DNA of 64,000 bases, taken from assembly GCA_945861785.1 (NCBI GenBank), contig CAMAWD010000004.1:80575-144574 (forward strand), in the 5' to 3' direction. The stretch's first letter is position 1, and each line of letters starts with the position of its first letter. This document shows positions 43,911-54,851 of the stretch, piece by piece. The DNA comes from Rhodoferax sp. OV413. Its GTDB lineage: Bacteria > Pseudomonadota > Gammaproteobacteria > Burkholderiales > Burkholderiaceae_C. The translations under genes and the position numbers were made by a program. Below the pieces are notes generated by a model. It was not told the origin of the DNA, did no database searches, and worked only from the letters and a program-made list of their open reading frames with translations.

Positions 43911-44047
43911 GTGCTGCTCCTATTTTTTGGAACAAGATGGGATTTGGACTGAAGCTTACATGAGTTTGACAAGGGCGCTCAAGCTTGCGGGGCGTCTGTG
44001 TGGCGGCGCAGTCGTTGCGGGAGCAGGCCCTCAAGGGATAATTTGGC

Positions 44048-44554
44048 ATGCCGAATCGCTGGAAACCCAACGTAACCGTGGCCGCAGTCATTGAACGTGA
44101 TCGCCGGTTTCTGCTGGTCGAGGAGCAGACCGCCGAGGGCTTGCGCCTGAACAACCCGGCCGGCCATCTGGACCCCGGGGAGTCCTTGGTGCAGGGCTGC
44201 ATACGGGAGACGCTGGAAGAAACCGCGCATGGGTTTCGCCCCACCGCGCTGGTTGGGGTTTACCTCTCACGCCTGCCCAGCCTGTCGCGCGGGACCGACA
44301 TGCCGCAGACCATCACCTATCTGCGTTTCGCATTTTGCGGCGAGTTGGGAGAGTTCCTGGCGCAGCGGCGGCTGGACCATGCCATTGTGCGCACCGTATG
44401 GCTGACCGCCGACGAGATTCGTGCCAGCGTGCAGGTGCACCGCAGCCCGGTGTTGCTGCAGTGCACCGAGGACTACCTGGCGGGCGCGCGTTACCCGATC
44501 GAACTTTTGCACAGCGACCTGGGTGGCGCACCGCGCGTGAACGCACAGGGATAA
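44048..44554 (+). CDS. NUDIX hydrolase (NudJ-like)
   Basis: [25 protein letters not shown] Nudix box; upstream of mnmA. Confidence 0.92.
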   Translation: MPNRWKPNVTVAAVIERDRRFLLVEEQTAEGLRLNNPAGHLDPGESLVQGCIRETLEETAHGFRPTALVGVYLSRLPSLSRGTDMPQTITYLRFAFCGELGEFLAQRRLDHAIVRTVWLTADEIRASVQVHRSPVLLQCTEDYLAGARYPIELLHSDLGGAPRVNAQG

Positions 44555-44561
44555 TCGGCTG

Positions 44562-45797
44562 ATGGCGCGAGAACGGGTTGTGGTCGGATTGAGTGGCGGC
44601 GTTGACTCCGCGGTGACTGCGCACCTGCTCAAGCAGCAGGGTTATGAGGTCATCGGCATCTTCATGAAGAACTGGGAAGACGACGACGATACCGAATACT
44701 GCTCTTCGAACATCGACTTCGTGGATGCTGCGGCCGTGGCCGACGTGATCGGCATCGAGATCGAACATGTGAATTTTGCCGCGCAGTACAAGGACCGCGT
44801 ATTTGCCGAGTTCCTGCGCGAATACCAGGCCGGACGCACGCCCAACCCGGACATCCTGTGCAATGCCGAGATCAAGTTCAAGGCCTTCCTGGACCACGCC
44901 ATTCGCCTGGGTGCGCACAAGATCGCCACCGGCCACTATGCCCGGGTGCGGCTGAACGCGGCAAGCCAGCGGTACGAACTTCTCAAGGGCCTGGACCCGA
45001 CCAAGGACCAGAGTTATTTTCTTCACCGCCTGGACCAGGGCCAGTTGTCGCGCACCCTGTTTCCGGTCGGGGAACTGCGCAAAGTCGACGTGCGCCGGAT
45101 CGCGACCGAGATCGGCCTTCCAAACGCGCGCAAGAAAGACTCCACTGGCATCTGTTTCATTGGCGAGCGCCCGTTTCGCGATTTTCTGAACCGCTATATC
45201 GCCCGCGAGCCCGGGCCGATCAAGGACGTGTCTGGCCGCACCGTGGGGCGGCATGTCGGCTTGAGCTTCTACACGATCGGGCAACGGCAAGGCCTGGGAA
45301 TTGGCGGGATTCGCGACCAGGGAGCCCAGCGTGGCGGCGGTGAACATGCGCCGTGGTTTGTCGCGCGCAAGGACATGGCAAACAACATTTTGTGGGTTGT
45401 GCAGGGGCATGAACATCCGTGGCTGCAGTACGCCGCCCTGTTGGCCGACGATGTGAGCTGGGTTGCGGGCGAGGCACCGCCGCCGGGTGGGCTGGCGGCC
45501 AAGACGCGCTACCGCCAACAGGATGCGCCGTGCCGGCTGTCTTTCGATGGCACCGCCGCCGCACCGCTCAGGCTTGAATTTGCCGAGCCGCAATGGGCCG
45601 TCACGCCCGGCCAATCGGCCGTGTTGTACGACGGCGAGGTTTGCCTGGGCGGAGGCGTGATCCTGTCAGCGACTCAAAACGGGATGTCGTCGTCCATGTC
45701 GTCAAAACCGCTCGACGGCCTGGCGGCTGGGGCCGGTGCCGGTGGCCGCGGAGCGGCAGCTGCCGGGCGCGAGGCCGGCGCGCTGGGGCGGGTGTAA
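44562..45797 (+). CDS. mnmA: tRNA-specific 2-thiouridylase
   Basis: [52 protein letters not shown]-terminus runs antisense into ssb. Confidence 0.95.
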   Translation: MARERVVVGLSGGVDSAVTAHLLKQQGYEVIGIFMKNWEDDDDTEYCSSNIDFVDAAAVADVIGIEIEHVNFAAQYKDRVFAEFLREYQAGRTPNPDILCNAEIKFKAFLDHAIRLGAHKIATGHYARVRLNAASQRYELLKGLDPTKDQSYFLHRLDQGQLSRTLFPVGELRKVDVRRIATEIGLPNARKKDSTGICFIGERPFRDFLNRYIAREPGPIKDVSGRTVGRHVGLSFYTIGQRQGLGIGGIRDQGAQRGGGEHAPWFVARKDMANNILWVVQGHEHPWLQYAALLADDVSWVAGEAPPPGGLAAKTRYRQQDAPCRLSFDGTAAAPLRLEFAEPQWAVTPGQSAVLYDGEVCLGGGVILSATQNGMSSSMSSKPLDGLAAGAGAGGRGAAAAGREAGALGRV

Positions 45798-46177
45798 CCG
45801 CCGCCGCCGCCGCCCTCTTCGCCGCCAGGGCCACCCATGCCTTGGCGGCTGCCCAGCAACTGCATCTCGGTGGCGATGATGTCGCAGGTGTTTTGCTCCA
45901 CACCGTCCTTGTTGGTGAACTTGCCGTATTTCAGGCGACCTTCCACGTAGATCGGGTTTCCCTTCTTGACGTATTCACCGGCAATTTCGGCCAGCCGGTC
46001 AAAAAACGTGATGCGGTGCCACTGCGTGTCTTCGATGGACTCTCCGGTCGCCTTGTCCTTGCGGCGGCTTGAAGTCGCCAGCGTGACGGTGGCCACAGCC
46101 TGACCGGAGGGCAAATAACGGACCTCCGGGTCGCGGCCGCAGTTTCCGACCAGAATCACCTTGTTCACTGATGCCAT
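45674..46177 (-). CDS. ssb: Single-stranded DNA-binding protein
   Basis: [36 protein letters not shown]; acidic C-terminus DDMDDDIPF. Confidence 0.96.
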   Translation of the reverse strand: MASVNKVILVGNCGRDPEVRYLPSGQAVATVTLATSSRRKDKATGESIEDTQWHRITFFDRLAEIAGEYVKKGNPIYVEGRLKYGKFTNKDGVEQNTCDIIATEMQLLGSRQGMGGPGGEEGGGGGGYTRPSAPASRPAAAAPRPPAPAPAARPSSGFDDMDDDIPF

Positions 46178-46454
46178 GTTGAGCTCCAAATAGTGGATGA
46201 ATTATCAGCGTATCGCGAACTTGGTGGATTCCGTCAACAAGCGCCCACCGCTTGTCCCCCTTTTGCGGGACAGTTGCGGGGCGAGCAGGCTGCTCGCCCG
46301 GCATGTTGCGAGCATGGCCGGCTTCACGCGCAGGGGGTGTAAACGAAACCGCCCCCTCGGGCGTTGAAGGGTGAGTGCCGCTTTGGGCGGGGACGCGGGC
46401 CGGCACCTTTCGACATAATTCGACAGCGACATATTTTCAACAAGGACTTCGAGC

Positions 46455-46775
46455 ATGAAACAAACCACCCGCAGGATATTCATGATGCAGGTTGCCGCAG
46501 GCAGCTCTGTGTTGGTTGCATCGGGCGCCATGGCGCAGGCTGCAGCCGCCAAACTGGACGAAAAAGACCCACAGGCCGTGGCGCTGGGATATGCGGCCGA
46601 CAGCACCAAGGTCGACGCCAAAAAGTACACCAAACACAAGGCTGAGCAGAAGTGCAGCACCTGCCAGCTGTACACCGGCAAGGGCAAGGACCCGATGGGC
46701 CCGTGTTCGCTGTTCCCGGGCAAGCAGGTCGCTGCAGCTGGGTGGTGCAGCGCCTGGGTCAAGAAGGCCGCGTAG
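46455..46775 (+). CDS. High-potential iron-sulfur protein (HiPIP), Tat-type leader
   Basis: TRRIFMM leader; CSTCQLYTGKGKDPMGPCSLFPGKQVAAAGWCSAW four-cysteine HiPIP pattern. Confidence 0.9.
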   Translation: MKQTTRRIFMMQVAAGSSVLVASGAMAQAAAAKLDEKDPQAVALGYAADSTKVDAKKYTKHKAEQKCSTCQLYTGKGKDPMGPCSLFPGKQVAAAGWCSAWVKKAA

Positions 46776-46985
46776 GCAAAGTTCGGCGCGGTCAGCCCCG
46801 CAAGTGGGGTCTGGCCGGTGCCGGGCCGGCTCGCACAGTCCAGGACGCAGGCCTGGCTGTTCGGCCAGATCGGAGGCGCTTGCCTGGACATCGGCCCGGC
46901 TGTTTTCGGTCCGCCGCGCGGGTTGTTGCGAAAATGGTGATCTGTTGTGCGCCGCGTCCGCCGCGCCACGAACCCAGGATGCCCG

Positions 46986-48557
46986 ATGACCCGCCCTCGC
47001 AAAGTCCTTTTCATCTCGGCCGACCAATGGCGTGGCGAGTGCCTTTCGGCGCTCGGACACCCGGTGGTCAAGACACCGCATCTGGACGCGCTGGCGGCAG
47101 ACGGTGTGTTGTTTCGCAAACACTTCGCGGTCACATCTCCGTGCGGCCCGTCGCGCTCCAGCATGCAGACCGGTCTGTACCTGATGAACCACCGCTCCGG
47201 GCGCAACGGCACGCCGCTCGACCGCCGGCACACCAACATTGCACATGAAGTGCGCAAGATTGGCCTGGACCCGGTCCTGTTTGGTTATACCGACACCAGC
47301 GCCGACCCGCGCGGCCTGGACCCGGCGGACCCGGCCCTGAGGACCTTCGAAGGCCCGCTGCCCGGTTACCGCATCGGCTTGCTGTTCCCGGACTACATGG
47401 CAGCCTGGATGAACGACCTTCGACGAAAGGGGTACCAGTTCGAGGGTCGGCGCGACGTGTACCAGCCCCAGCCCGGCTTCCGGAAGCCCGGGGACCGGGG
47501 CCACCGCTTCATCCCGACCCTGTTCAAGGCCCAGGACAGCGACACGAATTTCATGGCCAACGCGGTGCTCGACTGGTTGGGTGACCACCGCACCCAGGAC
47601 TGGTTCATGCATTGCGTCTTCCTGCGCCCGCATCCGCCGGTGATCACGCCGGAGCCCTATAACGCGATGTACGACCCGTCCGACGTGCCGTTTCCGCAGC
47701 GCAAGGGCACGCCGGAGGACGAAGCCGCGCAGCATCCCCACCTTGCGCAGTGGATCAAGACCTTTCAGCGGTCCGGCAAGTACGACGAGCACAACCCCAA
47801 CAACCTGGTGGACATGCCGGACCTTGAGTTGCGCCAGATGCGCGCCTGTTACTACGGCATGATGAACGAGGTGGACGACGCTGTAGGCCGGATCGTCGCC
47901 CACCTCAAGGCCACGGGCGAATACGAACACACGCTGATCGTGTTCACCTGCGACCACGGCGAAATGGGCGGCGACCACTACACCTGGGGCAAGGAGCTGT
48001 ACTTTGACCAGAGCTTTTACATCCCGCTGATCATCCGGGACCCCCGCCAGAGTGCGGATGCCGGGCGCGGGCGCCAGGTGGACGCCTTTACGGAGTCGGT
48101 CGACCTGATGCCCACCATGCTGCGATGGCTGGAGGCCGATGTTCCCGCGCAATGCGATGGGCGCTCTTTGCTGCCGTTTCTGGCGGGCGGCTTGCCGGTG
48201 AACTGGCGCCAAGAGGCGCACATGGAGCTCGATTTCCGGGCCGGCCCCTACGGCAGCAACGACGGCCAGAACGCCCTGGGCTTGGAGCCCGACCAGTGCC
48301 AGCTCGCGATCCTGCGCGGCGCCCGCTGGAAGTACGTATTTTTCGCGGCCTTGCCGCCCCTGCTGTTCGACCTGCAGAACGATCCCTGGGAGATGCGCGA
48401 TCTGTCGCGCGACCCGGCCCACCAGACGGTCATGCTGGAGATGGCGCAGAAGATGTTGTCCTGGCGGCTGGTCCAGCAGGAGCATGTGTTGACCAACCTG
48501 CACAACGGCCCGGACGGCGTGGAAGACCGCGGTCGCAGGCAGGGCCGCACTGCATAA
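46986..48557 (+). CDS. Sulfatase / phosphonate monoester hydrolase-like enzyme
   Basis: VLFISADQWRGECLSALGHPVVKTPHLDALA; SPCGPSRSSMQTG (CxPSR formylglycine-type motif); FTCDHGEMGGDHYTWGKELYFDQSFYIPLI. Confidence 0.88.
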   Translation: MTRPRKVLFISADQWRGECLSALGHPVVKTPHLDALAADGVLFRKHFAVTSPCGPSRSSMQTGLYLMNHRSGRNGTPLDRRHTNIAHEVRKIGLDPVLFGYTDTSADPRGLDPADPALRTFEGPLPGYRIGLLFPDYMAAWMNDLRRKGYQFEGRRDVYQPQPGFRKPGDRGHRFIPTLFKAQDSDTNFMANAVLDWLGDHRTQDWFMHCVFLRPHPPVITPEPYNAMYDPSDVPFPQRKGTPEDEAAQHPHLAQWIKTFQRSGKYDEHNPNNLVDMPDLELRQMRACYYGMMNEVDDAVGRIVAHLKATGEYEHTLIVFTCDHGEMGGDHYTWGKELYFDQSFYIPLIIRDPRQSADAGRGRQVDAFTESVDLMPTMLRWLEADVPAQCDGRSLLPFLAGGLPVNWRQEAHMELDFRAGPYGSNDGQNALGLEPDQCQLAILRGARWKYVFFAALPPLLFDLQNDPWEMRDLSRDPAHQTVMLEMAQKMLSWRLVQQEHVLTNLHNGPDGVEDRGRRQGRTA

Positions 48558-48806
48558 TCTGGTGGCACGGACGGTGTGGCTTCGATTGCCGGCAGATTTT
48601 TTGTACTTGGGGGCTGGCCCAAGGGAGCGCTGTGCGACCAACCGGGTCAGAGTCATTTCTGACTTCGGTCCCGATGCGGTTTTGATGACCTTGCGCAGTT
48701 CCGGGGCGCTGACCACTGTAGTAAATTCCACAGTTCACATGTCCATTGCCAGCCTACAGCCCACATTGTCGATTTCCAAGCGCGCACCACGCGACGAGGC
48801 CGCCGC

Positions 48807-49313
48807 ATGAAACCCAGAACCAGGCGTGCGCTGATCGTGCTGGGGGCACTGGCCACTTTGGCCGTGGCCACGGCGCTGGTGTTGAATGCCTTCAACAGCA
48901 ACCTCGTGTTCTTTTTCAGTCCATCCCAGGTGTTTGCCAATGAAGCCCCGCGCGAACGCAGTTTCCGTATCGGCGGGTTGGTCGAAGAAGGCAGCCTGCA
49001 GCGCGAGGCCCAGGGCCTGACCGTTCGTTTCGCCGTGACCGACCGCGCTCAGAAGATCCCGGTGAGTTACACCGGCCTGTTGCCAGACCTGTTCAAGGAG
49101 GGCAAGGGCGTGGTGGCACAGGGCAAACTGGGGCCGGATGGCGTGTTTCGGGCAGACCAGGTGCTCGCCAAGCACGACGAAAACTACATGCCACCAGAAG
49201 CCGCCGAGGCGCTCAAGAATGCCAAACCCGGCGCGCAGCAGTCCATATCCACCCTGTCGACCGAAACATCCACACAGCCGGCCAAAACGCCAGCCGCAGG
49301 AGCCAAACCTTGA
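48807..49313 (+). CDS. ccmE: Cytochrome c maturation heme chaperone CcmE
   Basis: [46 protein letters not shown] (HxxxY). Confidence 0.95.
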   Translation: MKPRTRRALIVLGALATLAVATALVLNAFNSNLVFFFSPSQVFANEAPRERSFRIGGLVEEGSLQREAQGLTVRFAVTDRAQKIPVSYTGLLPDLFKEGKGVVAQGKLGPDGVFRADQVLAKHDENYMPPEAAEALKNAKPGAQQSISTLSTETSTQPAKTPAAGAKP

Positions 49314-51337
49314 TCTACGAACTGGGCCACGTTGCCCTCATTCTTGCGCTCACGATGGCGCTGGCGCAAAGTGTGCTCCCGCTCATCGGCGCCCAGACCG
49401 GCAATCTGGCGTGGATGTCACTGGCAAAACCGTCGGCGCGTGGACAGTTCCTTTTCCTCGCGATTTCCTATGGCTGCCTGACGCATGCGTTTGTCACCAA
49501 TGACTTCTCGGTGGCGCTGGCTGCCAACCACTCCAATTCGACCCTGCCGCTGGTGTTTCGGATCACCGCGGTCTGGGGGAACCACGAAGGCTCCATCCTG
49601 CTGTGGGCCCTTATCCTGTCTGGCTGGACGATGGCCGTGTCGATCTTCTCGCGCCAACTCGACCAGCGCATGCTGGCCCGTGTGCTGGGCGTGATGGGGC
49701 TGATCAGCTGCGGCTTCCTGATGTTCACGCTGTTCACGTCCAACCCGTTCGAGCGCGTTTTCCCAGCCCCAGCGAATGGCCAGGACCTGAACCCCCTGCT
49801 CCAGGACGCGGGCATGGTGATCCATCCGCCCATGTTGTACATGGGGTACGTTGGTTTCGTGGTGGCATTCGCGTTCTCGGTTTCGGCCTTGCTGTCGGGC
49901 CGTCTCGACGCGGCGTGGGCGCGCTGGTCACGCCCGTGGACCACCGTGGCCTGGTGCTTCCTGACCTGCGGCATCGCGCTGGGTAGTTTCTGGGCCTACT
50001 ACGAACTGGGGTGGGGTGGCTGGTGGTTCTGGGATCCGGTTGAAAACGCGTCCTTCATGCCCTGGCTGGTCGGAACCGCCTTGATCCACTCCCTGGCGGT
50101 GACGGAAAAACGCGGCGGGTTCAAGATGTGGACGGCGTTGCTGGCGATCATGGCTTTTTCGCTTTCGCTGCTGGGGACGTTCATCGTGCGCTCCGGCGTT
50201 CTGAGTTCGGTCCATGCGTTTGCCACTGATCCGGCCCGCGGTGTTTTCATTCTGGGTTTCCTCGCCCTGGTGATCGGTGGCTCGCTGGCGCTTTTTGCAT
50301 GGCGCGCGCCGCGGGTTGGCATGGGCGGCAGTTTCGAGGTGGTGTCGCGCGAATCCATGCTGCTGGCCAACAACGTGCTGCTTGTCGTGGCCGCGGCCGC
50401 CGTCTTGCTGGGCACCTTGTACCCCTTGGTGATCGATGCCCTGGGCATGGGCAAGTTGTCGGTCGGCCCGCCGTATTTCGATGCGGTTTTCGTCCCCCTC
50501 ATGACGCCCGCGCTGTTTCTGATGGGTGTCGGCCCGATGACCCGCTGGCGCCAGGCCACCGTGGTCGATCTGGCGCGGCGCCTGCGATGGGCGATCGGTG
50601 TCAGCCTGGCCAGCGCCGTGTTGGCATTTGTGGCGCTTGGGCATTGGACTCCGATGATCGGCCTGGGCCTTGCACTGGCGGTGTGGGTGGGAAGCACCGC
50701 CGTGTTCAATCTGGTGGAGCGGGTGCGCGAGCATCCGGCGCCGTCAGTCTGGAAGCGGTTCGCGGTGCAACCCGGCAGTTATTACGGCATGTTGCTGGCG
50801 CATTTCGGCGTGGCGGTGTTCATCGTCGGCGTCACCATCGTGAGCGGTTTCCAGAGCGAGACCGACGTGCGCATGGAGGTTGGTGACACGGCCACGGTAG
50901 CCGGTTACACCTTTCGCCTGGACGCGGTAACCAAGGTGCGCGGCCCCAACTACGACGCATCCCGTGCGGCGGTCAGTGCCACCCGTGATGGCAAACCGGT
51001 GGCCGCGTTGTCGCCAGAACGCCGCGTGTACACCGTGCGTGGCATGCCGATGACCGAAGTCGGTATCGATCGCGGATTCACGCGTGACCTGTATGTGGCG
51101 CTGGGTGACCCTGTCAGCGAAACCGCCTGGAGCGTGCGCCTGCACCACAAACCGTTTGTCAACCTGATCTGGATCGGTTGCCTCCTGATGGCCGGCGGTG
51201 GACTGCTGGCCGTATTGGACCGGCGCTATCGGCGTCAGACGAGTGCGGCACCACAGCCGGCGGCCCCGGCAGCCGGCACCGGGCCGGCCAGTCGTCCGCC
51301 GCGGCCAGCCATGGCCAAGAAAGCGCGCGCCCGATGA
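49310..51337 (+). CDS. ccmF: Heme lyase subunit CcmF
   Basis: [50 protein letters not shown]. Confidence 0.97.
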   Translation: MIYELGHVALILALTMALAQSVLPLIGAQTGNLAWMSLAKPSARGQFLFLAISYGCLTHAFVTNDFSVALAANHSNSTLPLVFRITAVWGNHEGSILLWALILSGWTMAVSIFSRQLDQRMLARVLGVMGLISCGFLMFTLFTSNPFERVFPAPANGQDLNPLLQDAGMVIHPPMLYMGYVGFVVAFAFSVSALLSGRLDAAWARWSRPWTTVAWCFLTCGIALGSFWAYYELGWGGWWFWDPVENASFMPWLVGTALIHSLAVTEKRGGFKMWTALLAIMAFSLSLLGTFIVRSGVLSSVHAFATDPARGVFILGFLALVIGGSLALFAWRAPRVGMGGSFEVVSRESMLLANNVLLVVAAAAVLLGTLYPLVIDALGMGKLSVGPPYFDAVFVPLMTPALFLMGVGPMTRWRQATVVDLARRLRWAIGVSLASAVLAFVALGHWTPMIGLGLALAVWVGSTAVFNLVERVREHPAPSVWKRFAVQPGSYYGMLLAHFGVAVFIVGVTIVSGFQSETDVRMEVGDTATVAGYTFRLDAVTKVRGPNYDASRAAVSATRDGKPVAALSPERRVYTVRGMPMTEVGIDRGFTRDLYVALGDPVSETAWSVRLHHKPFVNLIWIGCLLMAGGGLLAVLDRRYRRQTSAAPQPAAPAAGTGPASRPPRPAMAKKARAR

Positions 51338-51858
51338 AAAGAGCGCTGATACCCCTGCTGATCTTCATCGTCCTGGTTGGTTTTCTGGCTGTCGGACTGA
51401 CCCGAAACCCGCGCGAAATCCCCTCGCCGCTGATCAACAAAGCTGCGCCTGCGTTCAGTTTGTCGGCGCTTGATGCTCCCGAACAGAAGATTTCCGTGCA
51501 GGACTTGCGAGGCAAGGTCTGGATTCTGAACGTTTGGGCCTCCTGGTGCGTAGCTTGCCGCATCGAGCACCCGCTGCTGGTCGAGTTCGCCAAGACCGGC
51601 ACAGTGCCGATCTACGGCCTGAACTACAAGGACAAGCGCGACGACGCCATTGGCTGGCTGGCAAAGTTCGGCAACCCCTACACCCGTTCCCTGTCGGATA
51701 CCGACGGGGTGGTGGGCATCGATTTCGGCGTCTATGGTGTTCCGGAAACCTTCGTGATCGACAAGACGGGGGTGATCCGCATGAAACACATTGGCCCGGT
51801 GACGCCCGAAGTCCTGCGCGACGACATCATTCCACTGGTGAGGAAGCTCGGTGCGTAA
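51334..51858 (+). CDS. ccmG: Thiol:disulfide interchange protein CcmG/DsbE
   Basis: VWASWCVACRIEHPLLVEF, FGVYGVPETFVIDKTGVIRMKHIGPV; ATGA overlap with ccmF. Confidence 0.95.
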   Translation: MKRALIPLLIFIVLVGFLAVGLTRNPREIPSPLINKAAPAFSLSALDAPEQKISVQDLRGKVWILNVWASWCVACRIEHPLLVEFAKTGTVPIYGLNYKDKRDDAIGWLAKFGNPYTRSLSDTDGVVGIDFGVYGVPETFVIDKTGVIRMKHIGPVTPEVLRDDIIPLVRKLGA

Positions 51859-52339
51859 CCTCTGCATGCGGATTGTGCTGGTGGTCTGGGCCTGGTCGCT
51901 CGCCTTTGCGGTGGTGCCGGTGTTCGCCAAGGAGGCGCCACCGACCGCGGCCGACCCGGCGCTGGAGGCGCGGGTCATGGCCATAGCGGAAGAACTGCGC
52001 TGCCTGGTGTGCCAGAACGAAACCATTGCCGCCTCCCATGCCGATCTGGCCGTTGACCTGCGCAAGCAGATCGCACTCAAGCTGCAGGCGGGTCAGTCCA
52101 AGCAGGAAATCGTGGATTTCATGGTGGCGCGTTACGGTGATTTTGTGCTCTACCGCCCGGCCCTGAACGCCCGTACCGTCCTGTTGTGGTTCGGGCCCTT
52201 CGCCTTGTTGCTGGTGGCGGGCGTGGTGCTGGCCCTGAACATCCGCCGGCGTCGCCGTGCAACCGATGCCACCGAATGGACGCCCGACAAGGCGCAACGC
52301 GCCCGTGACTTGTTATCAGAAGGCGGCGAACGTCCATGA
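51851..52339 (+). CDS. ccmH: Cytochrome c maturation protein CcmH
   Basis: ELRCLVCQNETIAASHADLAVDLRKQI. Confidence 0.95.
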   Translation: MRNLCMRIVLVVWAWSLAFAVVPVFAKEAPPTAADPALEARVMAIAEELRCLVCQNETIAASHADLAVDLRKQIALKLQAGQSKQEIVDFMVARYGDFVLYRPALNARTVLLWFGPFALLLVAGVVLALNIRRRRRATDATEWTPDKAQRARDLLSEGGERP

Positions 52340-53679
52340 GTGTGTTTCTTGTTGCCCTTGCGGGCCTGATTGCGCTGGCGCTGGTTTTTGTCCTGCCGCC
52401 GTTGCTGCGTGCCACCCGTTTGCCTGCGGCAGACGTTGCTGCGGACGCAGCCCGGCGCGCCAACCTGCAAGTGTTGCGCGAACAACTGGCGGCGCTCGAT
52501 GCCGAACATGCCAGCGGCGCGCTCGATGCCAGCCAGCACCAATTGGCGCGGTCCGAAGTTGAACGGCGTGCTCTGGAAGAAGAGCAGGACGTGGTTCGTC
52601 CTGCCGTGGCAACCCGGGCCGGCAAGACGGCGATTGCCCTTGGGGCCTTTGTACCCTTGTTCGTCTTCGTGGTGTATGGCGGGCTGGGCACGCCCGAGGC
52701 GCTGTTGAGCCGGTCACCGGCGCAGGCCGCAGCCAACGGAAACGGGAACGGAGCCGAAACCGGCGGCGTGACCGCGCAACAGATCGATGCCATGGTCAGC
52801 AAGCTGGCCAACCGCCTGGAAACCCAGACCGCCCCGCAGCCTGGAGACGCCGAGGCGTGGACGATGCTGGCGCGCTCCTATGCCGTGTTGCAGCGTTTCC
52901 CCGAAGCCAGCCGCGCCTTCGTGCGTGCGCGCGGCCTGGCACCCGACAACGCCCAGCTTCTTGCCGACCATGCCGATGTGCTGGCGATGCTGCAAGGCCA
53001 GACAGTGGCCGGCGAGCCGGCCAAGCTGGTGATGCGCGCCCTGGAGATCGATCCGCGCAACCTCAAGGCGCTGGCCCTGGCGGGCAGCGCGGCGTTCGAA
53101 CGCAAGGATTTTTCCACCGCGCTGAAGTTTTGGGGCCAGGCCAAGTCCCTGGCCGAACCCGGCAGCGCATTCGCATCGGGGCTGGACGGCAGCATCCAGC
53201 AGGCGCAGGCCGCCGGGGGCCAGGCCCCTGGCGCCGCGCCGGCAGTTGCCATGGCGCCGGCACCGGCAGTTCAGGCTGGTCCCAAGCCGGCAGTCCCCCA
53301 GGCCGCCCCTGACCAGGCCAAGGCGGCCACCGGCTCCGGCAAGGTCAGCGGCGTCGTCCAGCTGGCCGGGCCGCTTGCGGCCAAGGCCGCGCCAGGCGAC
53401 ACCTTGTTCGTGTTTGCGCGCGCCGCCCAGGGGCCGCGCATGCCGCTGGCAATTCTCAAGATGCGCGTCAGCGACCTGCCATTGACCTTCACGCTGGACG
53501 ACAGCAGCGCGATGTCGCCCGAGATGACACTCTCGAAGTTCCCGATGGTGGTCGTGGGCGCGCGTGTTTCGCGCTCCGGCGACGCAATGCCACGCACTGG
53601 TGACCTGGTAGGGCAGGTCGGCCCGGTCGAAACCGGCTCGACCAAGCTCACGATCACGATCGACAGCGTCCAGCCCTGA
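52336..53679 (+). CDS. ccmI: c-type cytochrome biogenesis protein CcmI
   Basis: Two N-terminal TMs, TPR-like region, follows ccmH with ATGA overlap. Confidence 0.88.
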   Translation: MSVFLVALAGLIALALVFVLPPLLRATRLPAADVAADAARRANLQVLREQLAALDAEHASGALDASQHQLARSEVERRALEEEQDVVRPAVATRAGKTAIALGAFVPLFVFVVYGGLGTPEALLSRSPAQAAANGNGNGAETGGVTAQQIDAMVSKLANRLETQTAPQPGDAEAWTMLARSYAVLQRFPEASRAFVRARGLAPDNAQLLADHADVLAMLQGQTVAGEPAKLVMRALEIDPRNLKALALAGSAAFERKDFSTALKFWGQAKSLAEPGSAFASGLDGSIQQAQAAGGQAPGAAPAVAMAPAPAVQAGPKPAVPQAAPDQAKAATGSGKVSGVVQLAGPLAAKAAPGDTLFVFARAAQGPRMPLAILKMRVSDLPLTFTLDDSSAMSPEMTLSKFPMVVVGARVSRSGDAMPRTGDLVGQVGPVETGSTKLTITIDSVQP

Positions 53680-53734
53680 TCCAGGGCCGTGCGGGCGAGG
53701 TTTTGCGCCAGCCGCAAAGTTAAAGTCAAGCCCG

Positions 53735-54646
53735 ATGAAGCGCCTGCCACCCCTCCATGCCTTGCGTGCCTTCGATGCGGCCGTGCGCACTGGCAGTTTC
53801 ACCCGGGCCGGAGAAGCCCTGCACGTGACCCAGGGTGCGATCAGCCGGCAGATCAAGCAGTTGGAGGACTGGCTAGGCAAATCAGTGTTCGTGCGCCATT
53901 ACCAGGGACTGATCCTGACGCCGGCCGGCAGTGTGCTGGCCAAGGGCCTGGACGCCGCGTTCGGCACCATCCAGGATGCGGTCGAGCAGATCCAGCACCT
54001 GGGCGCACGCCAACGTATTGCCGTCAACGTGCCCGAGACCTTCGCATCACGTTGGCTCGCGCCGCGTTTGCGCGGTTTTCACGGGCGCCACCCCGATATC
54101 GACCTGTCCATCACCACCGGGGCGGTCACCAATCTGCGTGATGCCCAGCAGTACGACTGCCTGGTGATGTTCCTGGAGGAGCCCTGGGCCAAGGGGGATT
54201 GCCGACTGCTGCGACAGGAGCATTACGTGGCGGTGGCCAGCCCTGAACTGTGGGTCGATGGCGCCGAGCCGAACCTGGCCCACGCCACCTTGCTCCATGT
54301 GCTGGCTGGTGCCAAGCGGCTGCAGATCTGGGAGAACTGGTTCGCCTCGCTGGGCATCCGCCATATCGACCCACGACCGGGCATCGCTTTTTCCACCATG
54401 GACCAGGCGATCAACGCGGCGGTGTCCGGTGCTGGTGTGGCCGTGGTGGATGCCCCCATGGCAGAGCGTGATCTGGCGGAGAACCGCCTGCGTCGAATCG
54501 GCGTGCATGAACTGACCGGCAGCCATGGCTACTGGTTTGTCGAGCCGCGGGAGCGCGCCTTGCGGGATCCGGCGCACAGCGCTGTCGTGGCGCTGTTCCA
54601 GTCGTGGCTGCTCGAGGTCAGCCGCGGGGCAGGTGTGGTGCGCTGA
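53735..54646 (+). CDS. LysR family transcriptional regulator, GcvA-like
   Basis: MKRLPPLHALRAFDAAVRTGSFTRAGEALHVTQGAISRQIKQLEDWLG. Confidence 0.9.
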   Translation: MKRLPPLHALRAFDAAVRTGSFTRAGEALHVTQGAISRQIKQLEDWLGKSVFVRHYQGLILTPAGSVLAKGLDAAFGTIQDAVEQIQHLGARQRIAVNVPETFASRWLAPRLRGFHGRHPDIDLSITTGAVTNLRDAQQYDCLVMFLEEPWAKGDCRLLRQEHYVAVASPELWVDGAEPNLAHATLLHVLAGAKRLQIWENWFASLGIRHIDPRPGIAFSTMDQAINAAVSGAGVAVVDAPMAERDLAENRLRRIGVHELTGSHGYWFVEPRERALRDPAHSAVVALFQSWLLEVSRGAGVVR

Positions 54647-54671
54647 ACCCGCGGCGCGCGGCTTGTCGCCT

Positions 54672-54851
54672 TCACCGCGCGCTGGAGATTTCCTGGTCGT
54701 TGCCCTGGATTGCGTGGATTGCGGCGGCGCGCCGCCGGCGGATCAGCCAGACCTCCACGACCAGTGCCAGCGCGCTCACGCCGAAGCTGCCCCACACATA
54801 GACGCCATAACCCCCCATGGCGAAAAACTCGGCGGCGTTATTCCACTGCAT
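54672..54851 (-). CDS. ccmD: Heme exporter protein CcmD
   Basis: MQWNNAAEFFAMGGYGVYVWGSFGVSALALVVEVWLIRRRR. Confidence 0.85.
   Translation of the reverse strand: MQWNNAAEFFAMGGYGVYVWGSFGVSALALVVEVWLIRRRRAAAIHAIQGNDQEISSAR

Noticed and set aside
48646-48663. GTCAGA-gtcatt-TCTGAC inverted repeat before ccmE as a REP element
   Set aside because: Only 6-bp arms; could occur by chance and shows no second copy by eye
46437-48731. 764-aa minus-strand ORF opposite HiPIP and the sulfatase gene
   Set aside because: Spurious antisense ORF; the plus-strand genes have clear motifs
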